From IMG/VR virus record IMGVR_UViG_3300027987_000038, positions 1 to 47,758 of that record: 47,758 nt of DNA. The stretch is one strand, 5' to 3'. The stretch comes from a virus. The position numbers and the translations under genes were made by a program. Shown here piece by piece: positions 39,756-45,175 of the stretch. The notes below the pieces were generated by a model. That model did no database searches. It was not told the origin of the DNA and saw only the letters and a list, made by a program, of their open reading frames with translations. The first letter of the stretch is position 1. Every line of letters starts with the position of its first letter.

Positions 39756-39787
39756 ACCCTCGGCACTAGTTGAGAAGTGCCGAGGGT
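39756..39787. other. Strong 12-bp stem-loop
   Basis: ACCCTCGGCACT (39756-39767) and AGTGCCGAGGGT (39776-39787) form a perfect 12-pair stem with an 8-base loop between tRNA-Asn and the zinc-ribbon gene. On the minus strand it lacks a T-tract; on the plus strand a weak TTTATTT follows. It may be an RNA processing site or partial terminator after tRNA-Asn. Confidence 0.55.
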
Positions 39788-39829
39788 GCCGCTTTATTTG
39801 ATCGCAAGCTCGGCGGCCATGAGCTTGAA

Positions 39830-39901
39830 CTGCACCGCGAGGACTCGAACCTCGAACCGTCACCTTAACAGGGTGCCGCTCTTCCATTGAGCTACGGTGC
39901 A
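39830..39901 (-). tRNA. tRNA-Asn (GTT)
   Basis: A 72-nt cloverleaf with acceptor TGCACCG/CGGTGCA, discriminator G73 as usual for tRNA-Asn, D-arm AGCTCAATGGAAGAGC, anticodon loop CTGTTAA in CACC/GGTG, and T-arm CGAGG-TTCGAGT-CCTCG. CCA is not encoded. Confidence 0.93.
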
Positions 39902-39908
39902 GAGAACT

Positions 39909-40340
39909 CTACTTGCGGCCAGTGATACGTGACCACTCGCCGCGCTGTGCAAACTCCCACGCCTCGTTGCCATTGAAGCACACATAGGCGCAGGTCTGTC
40001 CGAAGTGTGCGAGCACGTAGCGCAACCACTCGCTGAAGTTCGCAGGCGTTGCGCTGTCGATGTGCACGCAGCGCTCGACGCCCCACTCACCCACTCCGAA
40101 CCCAAAGCTGATTCCAAGGTCCAACGGAGCGCCGTAGATTGCGCCCAGAGACACTTGCAGCCAACGGGCTACATCTTCCTCGGTGCACTCGCGAATAGCC
40201 AAGGAGATGCGAACTGTGCGCACCGTACCGCTATGCGGTGCGTCGGTCACTACACGCTGTTGCGCTGCGGTCTTGCGCAGCGGGTCACCGTGCGGTGGCG
40301 TGGTCGTACGCTTGTCAGGCGTGCATAGTGTGATGTGCAT
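39909..40340 (-). CDS. Hypothetical protein
   Basis: From ATG 40340 (AGAGGT ribosome site) the product is 143 residues. It begins MHITLCTPDKRTTTPPHGDP, with EEDVARWLQVSLGAIYGAPLDLGISFGFGVGEWGVERCVHID in the middle, and looks like an alpha/beta domain. Its ATG overlaps the region of the upstream stop. No family recognised. Confidence 0.6.
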   Translation of the reverse strand: MHITLCTPDKRTTTPPHGDPLRKTAAQQRVVTDAPHSGTVRTVRISLAIRECTEEDVARWLQVSLGAIYGAPLDLGISFGFGVGEWGVERCVHIDSATPANFSEWLRYVLAHFGQTCAYVCFNGNEAWEFAQRGEWSRITGRK

Positions 40341-40341
40341 T

Positions 40342-40497
40342 CTATACCTCTTCAATCCAAGTAGTGAAGCCCCACACTTGTGAGTACGCTTTGCTGATTA
40401 GCTTCGCACCCTTATGTGTGGTGACTGGTGAGTACAGGCACACAGGAACGTCCTCGTACCTGCACGATGCGTCTACGTACACGCAGCGGTATTTCAT
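40342..40497 (-). CDS. 51-residue hypothetical protein
   Basis: From ATG 40497 (GAGGAGGGAG ribosome site; ATGA overlap with the upstream gene) the product is MKYRCVYVDASCRYEDVPVC, then a Lys-rich helix and WGFTTWIEEV. Three cysteines in the first 20 residues. Function unknown. Confidence 0.55.
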   Translation of the reverse strand: MKYRCVYVDASCRYEDVPVCLYSPVTTHKGAKLISKAYSQVWGFTTWIEEV

Positions 40498-40736
40498 TCT
40501 CCCTCCTCGTAATGGACGATCTTGACACACTCCGCGTCCCATTCCGGCTCCGACACTTCGGAGATGTCGAACGCCGGACCACAACACTCGCACGGTATGA
40601 TGTACGGGTCCACATCGAACTTGAACCTGAACACCTGCAACGCGTCCTCTCGACACTCAGCCTCGATGTACACACGGTTCCACTGCAGAACCGTCTGCCC
40701 ACCAGAGTTGTTGTCGTAAAACTCAAACCATTTCAT
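40494..40736 (-). CDS. Small Cys-containing protein
   Basis: From ATG 40736 (AGGAGG ribosome site) the 80-residue product opens MKWFEFYDNNSGGQTVLQWN and contains CECCGPAF, a probable single zinc-binding cluster. Similar small MKWFxFYDxNSGG proteins occur in phage early regions. Function unknown. Confidence 0.65.
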   Translation of the reverse strand: MKWFEFYDNNSGGQTVLQWNRVYIEAECREDALQVFRFKFDVDPYIIPCECCGPAFDISEVSEPEWDAECVKIVHYEEGE

Positions 40737-40754
40737 TGTGCCTCCTGGGGTGAA

Positions 40755-40827
40755 TAGGCCCGGCGAGAATTGAACTCGCGACCTCACGGTTATCAGCCGT
40801 GCGCTCTAACCACTGAGCTACGGGCCA
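40755..40827 (-). tRNA. tRNA-Ile (GAT)
   Basis: A 73-nt cloverleaf: D-arm GCTC-AGTGGTTAGA-GCGC, anticodon loop CTGATAA in ACGG/CCGT, T-arm GCGAG-TTCAATT-CTCGC, acceptor 66-72 CGGGCCT with A73. Nucleotide 1 is U facing U72, where host tRNA-Ile normally has A1-U72, so the first pair is a mismatch. CCA is not encoded. Confidence 0.92.
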
Positions 40828-40834
40828 GTGACCA

Positions 40835-41236
40835 TTAAAGTTTGATGGTCAGGTCAAACAACTCCTCGATCTCTTCTGCCTGCTGGCGCAACAACTCGGC
40901 GCGCTGATTTGTCAGTGCGCGTATCTGTGCTTTGATCTCTGACAACGCGGGCTCATACCTGTCCTGCAACGACGCCAGCGCCTCGGCCTCTCCTATAGAG
41001 AGTCTCTTCACTGCTGTGCCGCGCAACTGAGCGCGACCGGTGGCGTTGAACGAATCACGAACCCACAATGACTTGCCAGCACTGACGATGTTCTCAACGC
41101 CATAGTCGGTGTTGTCCTGCGTGCGTCGGTCGTAGCGCACTACGAGCACGCGCACTGGATCACCCTTGGATGGGTTGTGTTCGCGAACCTGTTCCTTTGT
41201 GAGTGCTGCGAGCAACTGCTTGATCTTGTTTCTCAT
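40835..41236 (-). CDS. Hypothetical protein with coiled coil
   Basis: The 133-residue product has a basic start (MRNKIKQLLAALTKEQV), a beta-like middle (VRVLVVRYDRRTQDNTDYGV) and a long helix (ALSEIKAQIRALTNQRAELLRQQAEEIEELF). No named family. It is the second gene of the minus-strand block, 22 bases after the first. Confidence 0.6.
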   Translation of the reverse strand: MRNKIKQLLAALTKEQVREHNPSKGDPVRVLVVRYDRRTQDNTDYGVENIVSAGKSLWVRDSFNATGRAQLRGTAVKRLSIGEAEALASLQDRYEPALSEIKAQIRALTNQRAELLRQQAEEIEELFDLTIKL

Positions 41237-41258
41237 GATGCTGCTCCTGTTGTGGTGG

Positions 41259-41525
41259 TTACGGAATCAACGGCTCGATGCTGCAGCCTTCCGGTTGTGG
41301 GTACACGCCGCGCACTACCGGATGGCGTGCAGCGCGCTCTGTCTGACGCCTGATGTACTCCTGTTTCTCCCGCTCTGTGCACTCGACAACCTTGAGGCCG
41401 AACGCGTCGAGGTAGCAGTGGATGCGTACTGCGATGTCGAACGGATCGTAGTTATCGGGCGAGTCCTCGATTGCACTCGCGATGATCGACCATAGATCGA
41501 AACCTTCAATCTTCCTGCGTGCCAT
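41259..41525 (-). CDS. First gene of the minus-strand block, hypothetical
   Basis: The 88-residue product, MARRKIEGFDLWSIIASAIED, then DPFDIAVRIHCYLDAFGLKVV and a Lys/Arg/Glu helix, looks like a small helical domain. It is the promoter-proximal gene of the early block. Function unknown. Confidence 0.6.
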   Translation of the reverse strand: MARRKIEGFDLWSIIASAIEDSPDNYDPFDIAVRIHCYLDAFGLKVVECTEREKQEYIRRQTERAARHPVVRGVYPQPEGCSIEPLIP

Positions 41526-41547
41526 GATGCTCTCCTGTTGGAGTGAA

Positions 41548-41592
41548 AGCCGGTGGCGGACTCGAACCGCCCGAAGCGTCCCTTGACCGGCT
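41548..41592 (-). ncRNA. tRNA-like minihelix or tRNA remnant
   Basis: On the minus strand AGCCGGU and ACCGGCU form a 7-bp acceptor-like stem around a canonical T-arm GGCGG-UUCGAGU-CCGCC, but only 14 nt replace the D and anticodon arms, giving 45 nt in all. Outside it AGTG and CACT can add four pairs across a UU bulge. It may be the remnant of a deleted tRNA or a small tRNA-like structure. No full cloverleaf could be fitted. Confidence 0.45.
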
Positions 41593-42079
41593 CACTGCGT
41601 TACTACGGAACCAATCGAGCGGTGCGCACTGCAGGGTCATGGTCACTGCGGCTCGGATGGCCGGTGACTGCGTGCTGCTGGTGCTCCTGTTCGGTGGTTC
41701 ATTCTCCTCCCATACTGACAGCGCCCTCGGGCTCCCTGCCCTTCTATCCTATGTGCAAAGTCGGTTACGGCCCGCTATCCTGTCCCCGGCGAGTGGCGTG
41801 CGGCCTGGACGGGGAAGTAGCTCGGGCTGTGGATCTAGCGCTGTGACCTGGGTGAGTGTCCTGTCTCGCGGTGTGGGCGTCGGCTGCTAACCGGTTGCCT
41901 CGTTCTGTGCTGAATCCCGCTTCCTGTAGGGGCGTCGCTCATTCCCCTCTGGCCTGTCACTTCCTTCTGGGAGTGGCCACCTCCCGCCAATCAATCTAAG
42001 GTGCGTCCGGCTGTCGTCAAGCCCCCAATCTGCCCCGGTCGTCGCCGCCGCCCTATGATGAACTGCACCTGTCTTACGT
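41593..42079. other. Noncoding stretch, nothing firm
   Basis: About 490 bp upstream of the minus-strand block with no supported gene. Open frames at 41543-41890 (plus) and 41887-42096 (minus) have shadow-like composition and no ribosome sites, so I do not call them. A promoter for the minus block must lie here or above; I see no good sigma-70 match. Confidence 0.4.
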
Positions 42080-42095
42080 AGCAGGAAGCGTGCCA
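42080..42095 (-). promoter_or_regulatory. Isolated sigma-54-type element facing the early block
   Basis: On the minus strand the sequence is TGGCACGCTTCCTGCT: full -24 box TGGCACG, four bases, then CTGCT for TTGCW (one mismatch, with GG and GC kept at the correct 10-bp spacing). Transcription would start near 42068 and run toward the gene at 41525. It is the only such element outside the 43026-43251 array that I found. Confidence 0.5.
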
Positions 42096-42176
42096 ACGAG
42101 GGATCGCCCGGCCTGTCTGGGGTTTGGTATCTGTTCGGTATGGCAACGTGCCACAGTTCGGGCGTTCTGCAATGGA

Positions 42177-42434
42177 CTAGACGATTCTGGGGCCTGATTG
42201 GGGCGAATCGTCTAATCGTCTAGTAAATCGTCTATACCTAAAGCCATATAACACAAGGAGTTATGACGATTAGACGATTCTATGTACCTACCATCACATG
42301 GGGAGTATAGAATGCGTATATGACATACGTAAATTACGCTATAGGAAGGTCTTGGAAACGGCCCTAAAACCGGCTAGTTCGAGCGCGAACATGGGCTAAG
42401 TCGATACCCTGCAAGGCTTTGCAGCTAGACGATT
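42177..42434. repeat. Seven-copy 9-bp repeat cluster (TAGACGATT)
   Basis: TAGACGATT or its complement AATCGTCTA occurs at 42178-42186 (+), 42206-42214 (-), 42214-42222 (-), 42226-42234 (-), 42263-42271 (+, one mismatch, TGACGATT core), 42271-42279 (+) and 42426-42434 (+). Some copies are 8 bp apart and share a base. An AT-rich segment with TACGTA lies at about 42310-42345. This could be a replication origin with iterons, or operators for an early regulator. Confidence 0.65.
42263..42310 (+). CDS. Possible 15-residue leader peptide
   Basis: ATG 42263 has a strong AAGGAG ribosome site 2 bases upstream and encodes MTIRRFYVPTITWGV before TAG. It is embedded in the 9-bp repeat cluster, so it may be fortuitous; a leader peptide before the terminase transcript is the alternative. 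Low certainty. Confidence 0.25.
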   Translation: MTIRRFYVPTITWGV

Positions 42435-42459
42435 TGCTCTAGCACGATCTATGCCACCC

Positions 42460-42478
42460 TTGACACACTAGGTATATT
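42460..42478 (+). promoter_or_regulatory. Promoter-like CTAGGTATATTTA before terS
   Basis: TATATT (42473-42478) sits in CTAGGTATATTTA. A TTGACA is present at 42460-42465 but only 7 bp away; at the usual 17-bp distance the hexamer is TATGCC. The site is thus a weaker member of the motif family and may need an activator. Transcript start would be near 42485, before the terS start at 42506. Confidence 0.5.
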
Positions 42479-42505
42479 TAGGCGTACCTAACACTGGAGG
42501 ACCGA

Positions 42506-42979
42506 ATGGCTGGTAGACCTATCTACCGTGAGGCCGTGGTGCGCATTGAGGACAAGGGCGGGGAGGCATACGTTCTGGAGTGCATCATGGATGGCCACCC
42601 TACGGCCGCAGTTGCCGCTGTGTGCGACATCTCGCGAGGCATGCTATACGAGTGGCTGCACAAGGACAACGAGCGCTGGGAGCGATACCAGGAGGCGAGG
42701 CGCATAGGTGCGCACGTCCTGGCAGAGCAGGCGTTGGAGATTGTAGACGACGCCACGAGTGAGACCATTGCAGTCGATAGGGAACGTGCACGCATACGCC
42801 AGTGGTTGGCAGAGCGTGCGAACCCTCGCGACTTCGGGAAGGAGGCAGGCGTGCAGGTGAACCTGTCGATAGGTGACTTGCATCTACAAGCAGTGAAGCA
42901 AGCGGCTCTGCCTAGCCCGCGAGACAACATCGAGGACGCAGAGTATGAGGTGCTGCCCGAGCTAGATGACTTGCTGTAG
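42506..42979 (+). CDS. terS: Terminase small subunit
   Basis: The 157-residue product has an HTH-like N terminus (HPTAAVAAVCDISRGMLYEWLHKDNERWERYQEARR) and the ALEIVDDATSETIAVDRERARIRQWLAERANPRDFG segment I recognise from phage terminase small subunits of this type. It would bind the packaging site and load the large subunit. GGAGG lies 7 bases before the ATG. It is separated from the large subunit by a 488-bp control region and one small gene; the array there may be its binding site. Confidence 0.85.
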   Translation: MAGRPIYREAVVRIEDKGGEAYVLECIMDGHPTAAVAAVCDISRGMLYEWLHKDNERWERYQEARRIGAHVLAEQALEIVDDATSETIAVDRERARIRQWLAERANPRDFGKEAGVQVNLSIGDLHLQAVKQAALPSPRDNIEDAEYEVLPELDDLL

Positions 42980-43025
42980 TACGCCGTGCGAGCGGCGCAA
43001 ACGACACTGCGCACACGAGACACGG

Positions 43026-43251
43026 TGGCACGATACTTGCTAGGCCCACGCTGGCACGATTATTAATCGTGCCAGCGTGCCACGCTGGCAGCGTGGCATG
43101 GTTATTGCTGTGCCTGCAAGCTGCGTGCCACGGCCAGCGTGGCACGCAGCTTGCTGGCACCGCAACAATCGTGCCACCGGCTCGGTGGCACGATACTTGC
43201 TGACGCTGTGATGGCACGCATCTTGCTCCGGTACCTGCAGGTTTCGTGCCA
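43026..43251. promoter_or_regulatory. Array of eight sigma-54 -24/-12 elements
   Basis: Plus-strand elements: 43026-43041, 43094-43109, 43140-43155, 43186-43201 and 43212-43227. Minus-strand: 43115-43130, 43161-43176 and 43236-43251. Four plus and one minus match TGGCACG-N4-TTGCW exactly (for example TGGCACGATACTTGCT, found twice); the others have one mismatch, and all keep GG and GC 10 bp apart. From 43094 on, centres alternate about 21 and 25 bp. A 25-bp inverted repeat at 43051-43075 holds two more TGGCACG halves without TTGC. The array could be promoters, a sigma-54 sink or a terminase binding site. Confidence 0.8.
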
Positions 43252-43410
43252 CCGTGGCGTCGAAGCCACCCCCGGCGCGCAAAAGGCCGGGCGGGTGCTG
43301 GTGCAGGTTGACTAGGCGCGCTTTCTGAAATTTTGTAAAACTAAACAGCGTGCTTTGTAAACCTTGGGACTCCGGTGCTCGAAAAAATTTTTGCGCACGA
43401 GACACAGGGG
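43252..43410. other. Leader region between array and promoter
   Basis: Noncoding. It has a GC-rich inverted repeat CACCCcCGGC/GCCGGgcGGGTG (about 43267-43298), then AT-rich DNA with the A-tract GAAAAAATTTTTGC (43381-43394) about 20 bp upstream of the next -35 box, which may act as an UP element. Confidence 0.5.
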
Positions 43411-43439
43411 TTGACAGATCGTTGGCAGCTAGGTAAATT
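43411..43439 (+). promoter_or_regulatory. Promoter for late packaging genes
   Basis: TTGACA (43411-43416), 17-bp spacer and TAAATT (43434-43439) in CTAGGTAAATTTC. It is the best sigma-70 match of the motif family. Start near 43446 would give a short leader to ATG 43468. The leader carries the same TGGAGGACCGA box as the terS leader. Confidence 0.7.
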
Positions 43440-43467
43440 TCAGGGACACTTAATCGGTGGAGGACCG

Positions 43468-43767
43468 ATGTCAGAACAACTCGACGTGTCACCGGAGGAG
43501 TTTGTCAGTTCGCTCGAAGAGTTGCTGGGCGACGACGAACCGGACACGCAACCGGTTGCCGAAGCGGACGAGCCCTCGTTCGCAGACGCAATCGCGAACC
43601 CGGTGCCGAAGGAGGCACCGAACCCACCGCAAGACGAGCCCGATTGGAACCGCTTGTACGAAGACCTGAAGTGGGTCTGGAGTCGCGAGCGCAACCGGCT
43701 GTCGCGCCAAGCGCAGCAAAGGCTCGGACGCATCCGCGAATTTCTGTTGGAGCGGCGTGGCGTCTAA
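43468..43767 (+). CDS. Small acidic protein before terL
   Basis: The 99-residue product has an acidic N-terminal half (EEFVSSLEELLGDDEPDTQPVAEADEPSF) and a basic aromatic C-terminal half (WNRLYEDLKWVWSRERNRLSRQAQQRLGRIREFLLERR). The start is ATG 43468, with GGAGG 7 bases before, downstream of a clear promoter. It overlaps terL by 11 bases and may take part in packaging. No family recognised. Confidence 0.65.
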   Translation: MSEQLDVSPEEFVSSLEELLGDDEPDTQPVAEADEPSFADAIANPVPKEAPNPPQDEPDWNRLYEDLKWVWSRERNRLSRQAQQRLGRIREFLLERRGV

Positions 43768-45175
43768 TCAGTTCCTCGCGTACGTCCAGAAGTACGCTTT
43801 CGATCCTGTCCAGTGGGTCTGTGACTCTTTCAACGTAGAGCCGGACGGCTGGCAGTGCGACGTTCTCAATGCCTACGCCGCAGGTGAGCGGCGCATCTCG
43901 GTGCGATCCGCTCACGGCGTAGGCAAAACCGCAGTCGTCGCATGGATGTCAATTCACCACATGATATTCAGATTCCCGCAGAAGACCGCAATCACCGCGC
44001 CGTCGCGACCGCAAGCGTTCGACGCGTTGTACGCGGAGATCCGGCATTGGATAAAAATGCTTCCCGAAGCATTGCAGAAGCTGTTCGACGTCAAGGCCGA
44101 CCGTATCGAGTTGAAGGCTGCGCCGCAGAGTAGCTTTCTCTCGGTACGGACGAGCCGTGCCGACCAGCCCGAAGCGCTGCAAGGTGTTCACTCCGACAAC
44201 GTGCTGCTGATTGGCGACGAGGCGTCCGGTATTCCTGAGACGGTGTTCGAAGCTGCGGCAGGTTCGATGTCGTCAGAGAATGCGCTCACAGTGCTGATCG
44301 GAAACCCGGTGCGTACGAGCGGGCTGTTCTTCGACACGCACCACAAGCTCAAGGACATGTGGTACACCGTGCACGTCAGCGCGTTCGACACGGAGCGCGT
44401 CGTGGACGACTTCATCAACGACATCGCGCGCAGGTACGGCGAGGACTCGAACGCGTACCGCATCCGCGTGCTCGGAGAGTTCCCACGTACAGACGACGAC
44501 TCAATCATTCCGTACTACTTGATTGAGGAGGCGGTGAACCGCGAAGTGATTCCGCACCCGAACACGACAGAAGTGTGGGGCCTCGACGTCGCGCGCTTCG
44601 GCTCCGACCGCAGCGCGTTGTGCAAGCGCAAGGGCAGTGTGGTCACCGAGCCGATCAAAGTGTGGCACGGTCTCGACCTCATGCAGCTAACGGGCGCGGT
44701 CAAGCACGAGTGGGACGAGACGCCGATCCACTTGCGACCGAAGCAAATCTACGTAGACGCAATCGGAGTCGGTGCGGGTGTTGCCGACCGCTTGCGCGAG
44801 CTTGGACTGCCAATCGTCGCGGTGAACGTCAGCGAAGCGCCCGCGATGGGCATGCAGTTCCGCAACCAGCGCACAGAGCTTTGGTTCGAGGCGAAGAAGT
44901 GGCTCGAATCGAAAGTTGCATCACTCCCCGCGAACGACAGTGTGTTCACAACCGAGTTGTCGATACTCAAGTACTCGTACACGAGCACCGGCAAACTGCA
45001 GGCTGAGAGCAAGGCCGACGTGAAGAAGCGACTCGGTAAGGAAGGACGCAGCACCGACCTCGCAGACGCGTTCGTCTTGACTTTCGCCGGGGGCGGTGGT
45101 ATATTAATGTACGGCTCTCTTGCCAATTCTAGCTGGAATGAGCCGCTCAAGCGCAACATCAAGGGGGTAGTCTAA
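43757..45175 (+). CDS. terL: Terminase large subunit
   Basis: The 472-residue protein starts at GTG 43757. ATPase: Walker A SAHGVGKT (51-58), Walker B NVLLIGDE (Asp154, Glu155). Nuclease: GLDVARFG with Asp277, YVDAIGVG with Asp334, and STDLADAF with Asp437, the three acidic metal ligands of the RNase H-like domain. It translocates DNA into the prohead through the portal and cuts the concatemer. The length is typical. Its stop overlaps the portal ATG (TAATG). Confidence 0.93.
   Translation: MASNQFLAYVQKYAFDPVQWVCDSFNVEPDGWQCDVLNAYAAGERRISVRSAHGVGKTAVVAWMSIHHMIFRFPQKTAITAPSRPQAFDALYAEIRHWIKMLPEALQKLFDVKADRIELKAAPQSSFLSVRTSRADQPEALQGVHSDNVLLIGDEASGIPETVFEAAAGSMSSENALTVLIGNPVRTSGLFFDTHHKLKDMWYTVHVSAFDTERVVDDFINDIARRYGEDSNAYRIRVLGEFPRTDDDSIIPYYLIEEAVNREVIPHPNTTEVWGLDVARFGSDRSALCKRKGSVVTEPIKVWHGLDLMQLTGAVKHEWDETPIHLRPKQIYVDAIGVGAGVADRLRELGLPIVAVNVSEAPAMGMQFRNQRTELWFEAKKWLESKVASLPANDSVFTTELSILKYSYTSTGKLQAESKADVKKRLGKEGRSTDLADAFVLTFAGGGGILMYGSLANSSWNEPLKRNIKGVV

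Noticed and set aside
41543-41890. Plus-strand open frame in the control region
   Set aside because: Its start (KAGGGLEPP) is the reverse complement of a T-arm and the rest is low-complexity with no ribosome site.
41887-42096. Minus-strand 69-codon frame in the control region
   Set aside because: No ribosome site and shadow-like composition; not supported.
42177-42434. TAGACGATT cluster as a CRISPR array
   Set aside because: Repeats are 9 bp, in both orientations and irregularly spaced.
43026-43251. Array looked at first like a CRISPR or simple tandem repeat
   Set aside because: Units alternate strand and share only TGGCACG-N4-TTGCW; there are no constant 25-40 bp repeats with unique spacers.
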